Shown here: positions 1 to 9,500 of the stretch, in pieces
How the letters are laid out: every line of letters begins with the position of its first letter
Numbering within the stretch: position 1 is the first letter of the stretch
Source: Amycolatopsis australiensis
Lineage (GTDB): Bacteria > Actinomycetota > Actinomycetes > Mycobacteriales > Pseudonocardiaceae
NCBI RefSeq assembly: GCF_900119165.1
Contig: NZ_FPJG01000006.1
Location: 7,602,001-7,666,000 of the forward strand
DNA length: 64,000 bases
Direction of reading: 5' to 3'
The notes under the pieces: generated by a model
Database searches by the model: none
What the model saw: the letters and a program-made list of their open reading frames with translations, nothing else
Told to the model about the DNA's origin: nothing
Program-made: the position numbers and the translations under genes

Positions 1-1013
1 TGCGCGGCGCCGCCGAGCGCCCGGCCGAGGTCCTTCACCGCCGAGGAAAACCGGTGCAGCGGGTACGTTTCGTCGACACCGACGCCGCCGTGCAGGTGGT
101 GGCAGGTCGCGAGCGCCTTCGGGGCCTGCTCGGCGAGCCAGTAAGCGGCGACGTCCAGTTCGGCGTCCGCGTCGAGGCCGGAGGCCAGCCGCCACACCGC
201 CGACGTCACGGCCAGGTGCACGGTCCGCGCGGCGACGTAGACGTCGGCGATCTGGCCGGCGACCGCCTGGAACGTCGCGAGCGGACGGCCGAACTGCGTG
301 CGCTCGCCGACGTGCCGCACGGTCAGCGCCAGCGCGCCGGCGAGCAGCCCGTCGCCGAGCGCGAGGGCCCCGGCCACGGCGAACCGGTGCAGCGCCGCGA
401 CGGCACCCCGGTCACCCAGCAGACCGGTCTCCTCGACGGCGACGTCGTCGAGCCGGACGGTGCACTCCGGTGTGCCGGCGGAGTTGCGCGTCGGAAGCAG
501 GGTGACGCCGTCGGCGCGGGGGTCCACCAGGTGGACGGCGGTGCCGTACGGAGTGGACACCGGCGTGAGGATCCGCGCGGCTTGCTCGGCGTACGGGACC
601 GCGGTCTTCACGCCGCTGAGCAGCCAGCGGCCGCCGACGGCCCGGGCGGTGGCCGCGGGCTCGGCGGTCAGCGGAGCGGACGGCTCGTGCAGCGCCGCGG
701 TGAGCAGTGCCTCCCCGGCGGCGACGGGCGGCAGAAGGTGCGCGCGCTGCGCGGGAGTGCCGAGCGTCTCGACCGGCAGGACACCGAGAGCCAGCGCGGC
801 GTACGCGGGCACCGGCGCGGCGGCCCGGCCGACCTCGGTCAGCACCTGGGCGACTTCGGCGACGCCGAGTCCGTCGCCCTCCAGCTCCGGGGGCAGCGCC
901 AGTGCCAGCAAGCCGGACGACGCCAGTGCGCGCCAAACGTCGTCGTCCGAGCCGAGCACTTTCGCGGTGAGTGCGGCGATCTCGGTCTGCGTATCGTCAA
1001 GGCTGAAGTCCAC
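1..1013 (-). CDS. Acyl-CoA dehydrogenase (FadE type), cut by the window edge
   Basis: A flavin-dependent acyl-CoA dehydrogenase that would introduce an alpha-beta double bond into an acyl-CoA. Reading begins at GTG 1013, preceded by a GGAGG ribosome site six bases away, and stays open to the left edge (337 codons). The N-terminus VDFSLDDTQTEIAALTAKVL and the motif HLHGGVGVDETYPLHRF near the edge are typical of the family; the latter lies near the C-terminus, so little is missing. At about 340-350 residues it resembles the short subunits of the alpha2-beta2 FadE pairs used in sterol side-chain degradation. It diverges from the hydrolase at 1103, and the 89 bp between them hold a KstR box. The sterol role is inferred from that box; the enzyme family is clear. 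Confidence 0.88.
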   Translation of the reverse strand, partial: MDFSLDDTQTEIAALTAKVLGSDDDVWRALASSGLLALALPPELEGDGLGVAEVAQVLTEVGRAAAPVPAYAALALGVLPVETLGTPAQRAHLLPPVAAGEALLTAALHEPSAPLTAEPAATARAVGGRWLLSGVKTAVPYAEQAARILTPVSTPYGTAVHLVDPRADGVTLLPTRNSAGTPECTVRLDDVAVEETGLLGDRGAVAALHRFAVAGALALGDGLLAGALALTVRHVGERTQFGRPLATFQAVAGQIADVYVAARTVHLAVTSAVWRLASGLDADAELDVAAYWLAEQAPKALATCHHLHGGVGVDETYPLHRFSSAVKDLGRALGGAA

Positions 1014-1040
1014 GCCTGTCCTCCGGATCGGGCGCAATAA

Positions 1041-1054
1041 TGAAACCTGTTCTA
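1041..1054. promoter_or_regulatory. KstR-type operator
   Basis: The 14 bases TGAAACCTGTTCTA fit TnnAACnnGTTnnA, the operator known for the cholesterol repressor KstR. The site lies between the divergent acyl-CoA dehydrogenase (start 1013) and hydrolase (start 1103), so it could control either or both. Two more sites occur beside kstR itself in this window. Confidence 0.72.
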
Positions 1055-1102
1055 GTCTTAGCCGGAAAGGGCGGGCACGGCAACCCCCGGAGGAGGAGCG
1101 GC

Positions 1103-1939
1103 ATGGCGGCGACCCGGCGGCTGATCACCGTGCCGCCGACCGCCGGCGTGCCCGACCCCGTGCCGCTCGAGCTGCCCGGCCGCGGCCGGACGGTCGTCAC
1201 CGACGTCGGCCCGCGGGACGCGCCGGCGCTCCTGCTGCTGCATTCGGTGGCCTGCACCGGCCTGCTGACCTGGTATCCGGCCCTCGACGGGCTGGCGCGG
1301 CACCACCGCGTCGTCGTGTTCGACCAGCGGTGGCACGGCCGGGGCATCCGGTCCCCGGAGTTCCGGCTCGCCGACTGCGCCGAGGACGTGACGGCGGTCG
1401 CGGACGCGCTCGGCATCGAGCGGTTCGCGCTCGCCGGGTACTCGATGGGCGGCATGGTCGCCCAGCTCGTCGCCCACGCGGAACCAGAACGTGTTACCGG
1501 GCTGGTGCTGTGCTCGACGGCGAGCAACTTCCGGCGCGGGCTGCGCCAGCGCGTCGCGCTCGACGTGTTCGGCCGGACGGTGCGGCAGCTGCGCGAGCGC
1601 GTGCGGATGCCGGCCGCGCCCGTCGCGGTGCCCCGCCGGCGCGTCGAGGACTACCGGTGGGGGCTGCGCGAGTTCCGGTCGACCACGCCGTGGGAGATCG
1701 CGGTCGCCGTCGACGAGATCGGCCGGTTCGACTCGACGCCGTGGCTGCCGGCGCTGCGGCTGCCCGCGGCGGTCGTCGTGACCGCCCGCGACCGGTTCAT
1801 CGCCCCCGACCACCAGCGGTCACTGGCCCGCCGGATCCCGGGCGCGGCCACCTACGAGGTCGCCGCCGGGCACGCCGCCTGCGTGCTCGCCGCCGACCGG
1901 TGGGTGCCCGCCCTGCTCGCCGCGGTCGGTTCCCTTTGA
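1103..1939 (+). CDS. Alpha/beta-fold hydrolase
   Basis: A 278-residue cytoplasmic alpha/beta hydrolase. I chose ATG 1103 over the upstream in-frame ATG 1040 because 1103 has a strong GGAGGAGG site and 1040 lies on the operator. The sequence shows an oxyanion strand (LLLLHSVACTG), the segment VVVFDQRWHGRG, the nucleophile elbow GYSMGG (serine), an acid in the DRF segment, and the late histidine in AGHAAC. No signal peptide is seen. The substrate cannot be told; the KstR box upstream and the adjoining acyl-CoA dehydrogenase make an ester, thioester or ring-cleavage product of lipid or sterol breakdown plausible. It is 13 bp from the next gene, likely one transcript. Confidence 0.85.
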   Translation: MAATRRLITVPPTAGVPDPVPLELPGRGRTVVTDVGPRDAPALLLLHSVACTGLLTWYPALDGLARHHRVVVFDQRWHGRGIRSPEFRLADCAEDVTAVADALGIERFALAGYSMGGMVAQLVAHAEPERVTGLVLCSTASNFRRGLRQRVALDVFGRTVRQLRERVRMPAAPVAVPRRRVEDYRWGLREFRSTTPWEIAVAVDEIGRFDSTPWLPALRLPAAVVVTARDRFIAPDHQRSLARRIPGAATYEVAAGHAACVLAADRWVPALLAAVGSL

Positions 1940-1952
1940 GGAAGGAGTTCGG

Positions 1953-2450
1953 ATGGGACGCTTCAGCTTGCCCGAGCGGAAACCCGGCGGCCTCGACTCG
2001 CCCGTGACGGCGAAGGTCATGAAGTACGCGGCGAAGGCCCAGGTGCGGGTCTTCCGGCTGACCGGCGGCCGGGTCGGCGGCCGGTGGCGGATCGGGGCGG
2101 GGTTCCGCAAGCCGGTCCCGACGCTGCTGCTGGAGCACCGCGGGCGCAGGTCGGGCCGGTTGTTCACCACGCCGTTGCTGTACCTGCGCGACGGCGAGGA
2201 CGTCGTCATCGCCGGCTCGCAAGGCGGGCTGCCGCGGCACCCGCAGTGGTACTTCAACCTGCTGGCGCATCCGGAGACCCGCATTCACCTCGAAGGCCGC
2301 CGCGACGTCCCCGTCACCGCCCGGGTCGCCGGGCCCGCGGAACGCGCCGGGCTGTGGCCGCGGCTGGTCGAGCTGTACGCGGACTTCGCGAAGTACCAGG
2401 CCTGGACCGACCGGGAGATCCCCGTGGTGGTGCTCAGCCCGCGGCCTTGA
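1953..2450 (+). CDS. F420H2-dependent nitroreductase family protein (DDN-like)
   Basis: A 165-residue protein of the deazaflavin-dependent nitroreductase family, a split beta-barrel that binds coenzyme F420 and reduces quinones or nitro compounds. The family signature is PTLLLEHRGRRSGRLFTTPLLYL followed by VVIAGSQGG and HPQWYFNLLAHP, ending in an acidic YQAWTDREIPVVVLSP block. AAGGAG precedes the ATG. It follows the hydrolase by 13 bp in a probable operon, and its 3' end overlaps the convergent wax ester synthase by 17 bp. The physiological substrate is unknown; in mycobacteria members act in quinone protection and activate nitroimidazole drugs. Confidence 0.88.
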   Translation: MGRFSLPERKPGGLDSPVTAKVMKYAAKAQVRVFRLTGGRVGGRWRIGAGFRKPVPTLLLEHRGRRSGRLFTTPLLYLRDGEDVVIAGSQGGLPRHPQWYFNLLAHPETRIHLEGRRDVPVTARVAGPAERAGLWPRLVELYADFAKYQAWTDREIPVVVLSPRP

Positions 2451-3819
2451 GCAGCTGCTCGAGGGCTTCCGGCAGCGCGTCGGCCAGCGGCCACAGGTCC
2501 TTGACCAGCTCGCGGGCGCCCAGCAGGCCGACGTGCACCTTGCCCGCGTTGGACAGCACCGTGACGTTCAGCCCGGCGCCGTGGAAGACCGGGCCGAGCG
2601 GGTAGAGGCCGGTGATCCGCGCGCCGAGGAAGTACAGCGGCATCGGCGGGCCCGGCACGTTCGAGACGACGAGGTTGTGCACCACCGGGTGCTTCTCGGC
2701 CAGGCGCAGCGCCGAGTACGCGCGCACGGCGAGACCGAATGCCGTCGCCGCGGAGAACTGCGCCCAGTCCTGGAGCATGTCGGCGTCGATGTCGTAGTGG
2801 TGGTCCTTCGACAGCCGGTTGGCCTCGGCGAGGAAGAAGACCCGCGCGGCGGGGTCGGGCAGGTGCGTCGGCAGCGAAGCGAAGAACGCCGAAACCTTGT
2901 TGCTGCCGTGTTCGCGTTCGGTCCGGTCGTGCACCGAGACCGGAACCGTCGCCACCAGCGGGTCTTCGGGGAGCTCGCCACGGGCTTCGAGGAAGTCCCG
3001 CAGCGCGCCGGCGACGAGCGCGAGCACGACGTCGTTGACCGTGACCCCGAAGGCGTTCTTGACCTCCTTGATCTCGTCGAGGTCGAGCTGGGCGAACGCG
3101 ACGCTGCGGTGCCCGGTGATCGTGCCGTTCAGCGAGGTCCTCGGCGCGGTGAACGGGACCGGCATCCCCTTGCCGCGCAAGGCTTTCCCGAGCCAGCGCG
3201 GGACGAGCTCCAGCAGGTCCGGCAGCAGCCGGGCGACTTCGGCCGGCCGTTTCGCGAAGTTCTCGACGCCGGAGCGGAGCAGGTCCAGCGGCGACGGCAC
3301 CGCGGGGTTGCGAGGCTGCTCGACCACCGGCATCGGCGCGTCGGGGGCCAGGCCGGCGAGGTAGGTGATCAGGCTGGCCCCGCTCACCCCGTCGACGCTC
3401 GCGTGGTGCATCTTGAGCAGCACGGCGATCTGGCCGTCGGCCAGGCCTTCGATGACGTAGAGCTGCCACAGCGGGTGCGCGCGGTCGAGCTGCTGCCCGG
3501 CGATGTGCGCGCACAGCTCGGCCAGCTCGGCGCGGTCACCGGGGGCGGGCACGCCGATGCGGTGCACGTGGTGGTCGAGGTCGAAGTCCTCGTCCTCGAC
3601 CCAGACCGGGTGCCCGATGTTCCAGAGCGGATTGTGCAGTTTGCGGCGGAACGCCGGGATCACCCGGACGCGTTCGTCGAGCTTTTCCTTGAGCTGGGCG
3701 AAGGTGTAGCCGCCGGGGACGGTGGAACCGTCGAGGGTGAGCAGCCCGCAGACGTGCAGGACCTGGGACGACGTCTCGAGGTACAGGAAGCTCGCGTCGA
3801 GGCCGCTCAATCTCTGCAT
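2434..3819 (-). CDS. Wax ester synthase / diacylglycerol acyltransferase (WS/DGAT)
   Basis: A 461-residue bifunctional acyltransferase that esterifies acyl-CoA onto diacylglycerol or long alcohols to make storage triacylglycerol or wax ester at the membrane face. The start MQRLSGLDASFLYLET is the standard family N-terminus; a longer open frame runs 100 codons upstream but overlaps the divergent esterase. The catalytic HHxxxDG motif is HHASVDG near residue 137. Later conserved blocks NDVVLALVAGALR and VVSNVPGPPMPLYFLGARI are present. Length matches the family. Only 64 bp separate it from the divergent HSL-type esterase, pairing a lipid-making and a lipid-cleaving gene. Confidence 0.93.
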   Translation of the reverse strand: MQRLSGLDASFLYLETSSQVLHVCGLLTLDGSTVPGGYTFAQLKEKLDERVRVIPAFRRKLHNPLWNIGHPVWVEDEDFDLDHHVHRIGVPAPGDRAELAELCAHIAGQQLDRAHPLWQLYVIEGLADGQIAVLLKMHHASVDGVSGASLITYLAGLAPDAPMPVVEQPRNPAVPSPLDLLRSGVENFAKRPAEVARLLPDLLELVPRWLGKALRGKGMPVPFTAPRTSLNGTITGHRSVAFAQLDLDEIKEVKNAFGVTVNDVVLALVAGALRDFLEARGELPEDPLVATVPVSVHDRTEREHGSNKVSAFFASLPTHLPDPAARVFFLAEANRLSKDHHYDIDADMLQDWAQFSAATAFGLAVRAYSALRLAEKHPVVHNLVVSNVPGPPMPLYFLGARITGLYPLGPVFHGAGLNVTVLSNAGKVHVGLLGARELVKDLWPLADALPEALEQLLKAAG

Positions 3820-3883
3820 GGCGCCAGGGTAAGCCACTTCCGGCACGCGGCGCGTCACCCTACTCGCCGGTATCATCACGCTG

Positions 3884-5119
3884 GTGCAGCCGAACTTCCT
3901 GATCCGCCGCGCGGTCCAGCTGGGCCTGACGGCGAACGCGCTCCGTCCGCTGCGGGCCCGGTCCACGACGATCCCGGCGTTCTTCGCCGGGTGGCTGACG
4001 GCGGAGCTGGCGCCGCAGTTCCTGGCGCTGACGCTGGCCGACGCGGCGGTGCACGTGGCCCGGCACGGTGCCGCCGACCGGTCGACGAAGGCGGGTCTCG
4101 CCATGGCGGCCGCGTCCACCGCCGGGCTGGCGTCGCTGATCCGGACGGGGCACGGCGCCCGCGAGGAGATCGAGAAGGCGCTGACGTCGGCGCTGGGCGA
4201 GGACTACGCGGCGGAGCTGGGCCGTTCGGACCTGGGTCTGCCGTGGGGCGAGCTGGTGCTGCCGTTCCGCATGGGAGCGCCGGACGTGCGGGTGGACCGC
4301 AACATCGCGTACGCCCCGGGCGGCAAGCGGTTCCTGCTGGACGTGTACCGGCCGGCTACGCCGGTGTCGGGAGCGCCGGTGCTGCTGCAGGTCCACGGCG
4401 GAGCGTGGGTGATCGGCAACAAGGAGGAGCAGGGCAGGCCCCTGATGCGCTACCTGGCCCGCCGAGGCTGGGTGTGCGTGGCGATCAACTACCCGCTGTC
4501 ACCGGCCCACCGCTGGCCGGCGCACATCGTGGCGGCGAAGAAGGCACTGGCCTGGATCCGCGCGGAGATCACGTCGTACGGCGGAGACCCCAGGTTCGTG
4601 GCGGTGACGGGCGGCTCGGCGGGCGGCCACCTGTCGGCGTTGCTGGCGCTGTCCCAGAACGACCCGGCACTGCAGCCGGATTTCGAAGACGCGGACACGA
4701 GCATCCAGGCATGCGTCCCGCACTACGGGGTGTACGACTTCGCGGCGACGTCAGGCGCACCGGCGAGCAAGTACCGCCTGGAGAGCCTGATCGCGCGCCG
4801 GGTGTTCGCCCCCGACCGCGACCCGGTGAACCACCTGGACGACTACATAGCGGCATCCCCGCTGGACCGGATTTCGTCGGAGGCACCGCCGTTCTTCGTG
4901 ATCCACGGCCGTGACGATTCGCTGGTCCCGGTTCGTGAAGCGAGGGAGTTCGTCCGGCGCCTGCGGGAGAAGTCCCGCAATCCGGTGGCGTATGCGGAGC
5001 TGACGGGGGCACAGCACGCGTTCGACGTGTTCACGTCGGTCCGGAGCGCGCACGTGGTCCGCGGCGTGGCACGGTTCCTGGACTTCACGTACAACGCGTG
5101 GAAGGCGGAGAACGGGTAG
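3884..5119 (+). CDS. HSL-family esterase/lipase (alpha/beta hydrolase)
   Basis: A 411-residue esterase of the hormone-sensitive-lipase group, starting with GTG. The N-terminal 100 residues are helical and hydrophobic, as in actinobacterial LipQ/LipC-like enzymes. The catalytic domain has the oxyanion motif HGGAW near residue 171, the nucleophile GGSAGG near 243, an acid in GRDDSLVP and the histidine in GAQHAFD. It probably hydrolyses ester bonds of lipids or short acyl esters, perhaps at the membrane. It is divergent from WS/DGAT across 64 bp, which suggests shared control of neutral-lipid turnover; that link is inference. Confidence 0.88.
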   Translation: MQPNFLIRRAVQLGLTANALRPLRARSTTIPAFFAGWLTAELAPQFLALTLADAAVHVARHGAADRSTKAGLAMAAASTAGLASLIRTGHGAREEIEKALTSALGEDYAAELGRSDLGLPWGELVLPFRMGAPDVRVDRNIAYAPGGKRFLLDVYRPATPVSGAPVLLQVHGGAWVIGNKEEQGRPLMRYLARRGWVCVAINYPLSPAHRWPAHIVAAKKALAWIRAEITSYGGDPRFVAVTGGSAGGHLSALLALSQNDPALQPDFEDADTSIQACVPHYGVYDFAATSGAPASKYRLESLIARRVFAPDRDPVNHLDDYIAASPLDRISSEAPPFFVIHGRDDSLVPVREAREFVRRLREKSRNPVAYAELTGAQHAFDVFTSVRSAHVVRGVARFLDFTYNAWKAENG

Positions 5120-5146
5120 CCCGGGGCCCGCTGTCGCCGGGTAGCC

Positions 5147-5344
5147 AGCGCCCCAAGGCGGCCTTCGTTGCGTCCCACGCACCCAAGGCGGCCTTCGGTG
5201 CGTCCGGCGCACCCAAGGCGGCCCTCGGCGCGCGGGCCCGGCGCTGTTGCCAACTCGCCAGCGCCCCAAGGCGGCCTTCGGTGCGTCTCGCGCACCCAAG
5301 GCGGCCTTCGGTGCGTCTCGCGCACCGAAGGCCACATTGGGGCG
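5147..5344. repeat. Array of 30-bp repeats with inverted ends
   Basis: This stretch between the esterase and the SWIM protein holds units of 30 bp with core CCAAGGCGGCCTTCGGTGCG. Two tandem modules start with AGCGCCCCAAGG at 5147 and 5260. The last ends TTGGGGCG, the inverted form of CGCCCCAA, preceded by GGCCACATTGG at 5330-5340. A related copy lies at 50855-50943. The open frames through it are artefacts of a unit length divisible by three. Each unit can fold on itself (AAGGCGGCCTT). It may be a REP-like dispersed element. Confidence 0.85.
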
Positions 5345-5419
5345 TTTCGGTGTGCCGATCCGCGGGCCCCTGCCTCCGGAGGTGGCACGGACTGCGGCCG
5401 GTGCGGGAGCGGGTGTCGA

Positions 5420-6580
5420 TCAGTAGGCCAGGTCCACCGGGCTTGCCGAAGGCGGGCCGTCGAGGCGCCACTCCGTTCCCGAGCGGATGAAGCGATACCA
5501 GCGCGCGTCGCGGCCGTAGCGCAGTTGCAGCTCTCCCTGGGTCAGGCGGTTGCGCCAGACCCGTGGCGTGCCCGGGAGTCCTGCTTCCGCCAGGATGGCC
5601 TGGGCTTCCGCCAGCGGGCCCGGCCCCGGCTGCCACGCCTCGCGCAGCGCCGCCAGCCCGCCGCGGCCCGCCTCGCGCCAGGCTTCCGCCCAGCGGGCCA
5701 GTTCACGCGCGGGCACTCCGGCCGCCGTGGCCAGGGCCGTCACCTCTGCGCCTGAGCGGGCCGCCGCTCGTCGGGCCAGGTCTTCCTCGAACGTCAGCTC
5801 CGCGGCCGCCGCGCCGCTGACCAGCAGGTCCCGGGCCAGCGCAGCGGCGTCCGACGCGAGACCCGACAGCGCCGCCGCCGTCCAGCCCGTGCTCGGCGGT
5901 GGGTCCAGGTCCAGGACCGCCGGTGGCCCGGCCACTCGCGGTGGTGGCGGCAGGCTCGGGATCGCACCCGGCCGTCGCGCGTAGGCCGCCTGTGGGGTGA
6001 GTCCCTCGTCCACCCGCTTCGGCAGCTTCGGTTTCTCGCCGCGCGCCGGGGACCGGCGGGCCCGCAACTCCGCCAGGACGCCGGCCCGCGAGCGCCCGCG
6101 CAGCAGGAACAGCGTGAACGGGTCGCGGTCCACCTCGTCGGCGACCAGGTAGTACACCGCGGCGACGTGCTTGCACGGGTTCGCCGAGTCCGGGCACGAA
6201 CACCGCGGACGCAGGTCGCCCGGACCCGGCAGCAGGTCCGCGCCCGCCTCGCGGGCCTGTTCGGCCAACGCGACCGGCAGTTCGCCGTCGAGCAGCGCCG
6301 CCGCGTGCCCGAGCCGTGTGCCGACCACGCCGAGCAGCGTGTCCCACTCGCCGTCGGTGAAGGTGCGCATCGCGATCGTCACCTTGTACGGCAGCGGCCG
6401 GCTGCCGCGCACCCGCGCCGTCACCTCTCCCGCGCCGACGTGCAGCTCACTGACGGTGCCCTTCCGCGCGTACGTCCGCCCGCGAGGCAACCGGTTCGGG
6501 TCGAGTTTCGCGCGCTGCTCCAGTGCGTCGACCCACGCGCGGCCCCACCAGGTCGTGCCGAAGTTCCGCCTCGGTGGCAT
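5420..6580 (-). CDS. SWIM zinc-finger protein
   Basis: A 386-residue protein starting MPPRRNFGTTWWGRAW, a usual N-terminus for SWIM proteins paired with SNF2 helicases. The zinc ligands are CSCPDSANPCKH near residues 130-140 (CxC...CxH). The C-terminal half is rich in Ala, Pro and Arg with a conserved-looking end. The start overlaps the helicase stop by one base (TGATG), so the two are translationally coupled and probably act together on nucleic acid. SWIM domains bind DNA or protein; the exact task of the pair is not known. Confidence 0.88.
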   Translation of the reverse strand: MPPRRNFGTTWWGRAWVDALEQRAKLDPNRLPRGRTYARKGTVSELHVGAGEVTARVRGSRPLPYKVTIAMRTFTDGEWDTLLGVVGTRLGHAAALLDGELPVALAEQAREAGADLLPGPGDLRPRCSCPDSANPCKHVAAVYYLVADEVDRDPFTLFLLRGRSRAGVLAELRARRSPARGEKPKLPKRVDEGLTPQAAYARRPGAIPSLPPPPRVAGPPAVLDLDPPPSTGWTAAALSGLASDAAALARDLLVSGAAAAELTFEEDLARRAAARSGAEVTALATAAGVPARELARWAEAWREAGRGGLAALREAWQPGPGPLAEAQAILAEAGLPGTPRVWRNRLTQGELQLRYGRDARWYRFIRSGTEWRLDGPPSASPVDLAY

Positions 6581-9500
6581 CACCCGCTCCCGAGCCGGAC
6601 CAGGTCGGCGAGCTCGTCGTCGGACAGTTCCGTGATCCAGTCCTCCCCCGCGCCGACGATCGATTCGGCCAGCCCGCGCTTCTTCTCCAGCACCTGCGCG
6701 ATCCGCTCCTCCAGCGTGCCCTCGGCGATGAGCCGGTGGACCTGGACGGGCCGGTCCTGCCCGATGCGGTACGCGCGGTCGGTGGCCTGGTCCTCCACCG
6801 CCGGGTTCCACCAGCGGTCGTAGTGGATCACGTGGGTGGCCCGGGTCAGGTTGAGCCCGACGCCACCCGCCTTCAGCGACAGCAGGAACACCGGGATCTC
6901 GCCGGCCTGGAACCGGTCGACCATGTCCTGGCGCTTCGACGGCGAGCTTTCGCCGGAGAGCACCTCGGTGGGCAGCCCGCGTTCGGCGAGCCGCCGCTCG
7001 AGCAGCCGGCAGAGCTGGACGTACTGGCTGAAGACCAGCACGCTCTCGCCCTCGTCGAGGATGACGTCCAGCAGTTCCTCGAACGCGGCGAGCTTGCCGG
7101 ACCGGCCGGTGAGCGCGCCGTGCGGCTCCTTGAGGAACTGCGCCGGGTGGTTGCAGATCTGCTTGAGCTCGGTGAGCAGCTGCAGCACCTGCCCGCGCCG
7201 CTTGATGCCCCGCGTCTCGCGGATTTCGGCGAGGTTTTCCCGCACGACGGCCTCGTAGAGCGTGGTCTGCTCGGCGGTGAGCGGGACGAACCGGTCGGTT
7301 TCGGTCTTGCGCGGCAGCTCCGGGGCGATGTCCGGATCGCTCTTGCGCCGCCGCAGCAGGAACGGCCGGACGGTGGCGGCCAGCCGCTCGGTGACGGCCT
7401 TGTCGTGGTCACGCTCGATCGGCCGCGCGACCGTCCGGCGGAAGCGGTCGAGCGGGCCGAGCAGCCCGGGCGTGGTCCAGTCCACAATGGACCACAGTTC
7501 GGTCAGCCGGTTCTCGACCGGAGTGCCGGTGAGCGCGACCTTCGCCGCGGCGGGGATCTTGCGCAGCTCCTTGGCGGTGGCGGACAACGGGTTCTTGACG
7601 TGCTGAGCCTCATCGGCGGCGACGAGGCCCCAGTCCACTTCGGACAGAGTGGCGCGGTCCCGCCGGAGGACACCGTAGGTGGCGAGCACGACCTCGTCGG
7701 GCGCGAGGTCGTCGAGGTGGCGGCTGCCGCCGTGGAAGCGCCGGACGGGGACGTCCGGGGCGAACCGGGCGAACTCGCGTTCCCAGTTGCCGAGCAGAGA
7801 GGTCGGGCAGATGACGAGGGTGGGACCGCCGCCGGTGGGTGGGAGTTTCGGGGTCAGAGCCTCGCCCTCTGCCGAGGGAGCCTCGCCGCCGGGAGACGGC
7901 AGCTCCGCGGCCGCCGCCGCGACCTCGCCAACGGCCGGCGAGACCTCATCCCCGGCGGGCGGTAGCTCCGGGCCAGGCGGGAGATCGGCTGCGGCTGGCG
8001 GCTCGGCGTGCGGCGGTGGCCCAGCGGCAAGCAGCGAGCCGGCCGGCGGAGATGGCTCCAGCCTCGCCTTGGCCAACTCGTCCTGCCGTACCCGCGCCGA
8101 CGTTCGGCGATGCAGATGGAGGGCGATCAGCTGGATCGTCTTGCCCAGGCCCATGTCGTCCGCCAGGCAGGCTCCCAACCCCAGGTCCGTCATCGTCGCC
8201 AGCCATGCCAGCCCGGCCCGCTGGTACGGACGCAGCGTCGCCTTCAGGCCCTCCGGTACCGCGATCTCGCCTCCGGCACGGTCGCGGATCCGCTCCGCGA
8301 GCCCGCCCAGCGCCGGCGGCGCCGCGAACTCGACGCGCTCGCCGTCCAGCTCCAGCTCGCCGGTCAAGGCCGCCGCCAGTGCCTCGCCCGCGTCGAGCTT
8401 GCGGGTGCGGCCGCGGACCCGGGCCAGCAGCTGCGGGTCCACTCGCACCCACTGGCCGCGCAACCGCACCAGTGGCCGCTTCGCCTCGGCCAGCGCCGTG
8501 ACTTCTGCCTCCGTCAGCTGCTCGCCGCCCAGGCTGAGCTGCCAGCGGAACTCCAGGAGGCTCCGCAGCGCGAACTCCGGGCCCGTCACGCTCGCCGGCG
8601 CCTGGGTCGCGCTCGCCTTCGCCTTCACCTCGCCGGCGAAGAGGCCTTTCGCCCACAGCACCTCGATGCCCGCGCCGCCCAGCTCGCGGGCGCCGTCGGT
8701 GAGCAGGTCGACCACCTCGTCGTCGGACAGCGGCAGCTCCGCGGGCGCCGGCTCGGCCAGCACCCGGCCCAGCGGCTCCCACGCCCGCGCGCCGCGGCGC
8801 AGGCCCAGCAGCAGCTGCGTCTCCACCTGGTCGCCGAGCCGGTTCAGCACCGCGTCGGGCGCGTCCCACAGCGTCGCCGCCTCCACCACCAGGCTCGGCT
8901 CCGCCATGCTGCGCACTGCGAGCACCCCGGCGAACGAGTCGTCGTCCCGGCCCTCGACCCGCAGCAGCACCTGCACGCCGCGCGGCTCGCGGGCCTCCAG
9001 CTCGGCCAGCCAGGCCGCGGCGTCCGGACCCAGCAACGCCGGTTCACGCGCCGCGAACGCCGGGTCACCGGCGCCGACCGGGGCCGCCGGGCTGCGCGCC
9101 AGCAGGTCCGCCGTCGCGTCCCAGAGCGCGCGGACCAGGGAGTCCGGCGAGTGCAGACGGATGCGTTTCAACCCGGTCAGCGGCAGCGCGTACGCCTCCG
9201 GTGGCAGGGCACCGGCCAGCCCCCGCAGCAGCTCCTCGTCGGCGGCGTCGAGGGGGCCGATCCGCCACGCCGCCGCCCCGGCGGGCGAGACGGCAGGCCG
9301 CAGCCGCCCCCGCGCGACCAGGTTGACCCCGGCGTTGACCGCCGCCGACCACGCCGCGACGGCCGGGCTCGCCTCCTCCCCCACCGCCAGCAACCGCGGC
9401 AGCGCGCGTTCGAGCGGGACCAGCTCCGCCTCGACCTTCGTCCGCGCGAACCTCCCGCCCCGGGGCAGCACGAGCTCGATCGTGGTCCCGCCGGCCACGT

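Noticed and set aside
1487..1500. CAGAACGTGTTACC as a further KstR box
   Set aside because: It has AAC-nn-GTT but lies within a coding region and lacks the flanking T and A.
5098..5490. Peptide repeats PKAAFGAS in frames through the repeat array
   Set aside because: The pattern follows from a 30-bp unit read in any frame; starts lack ribosome sites and both strands are equally open.
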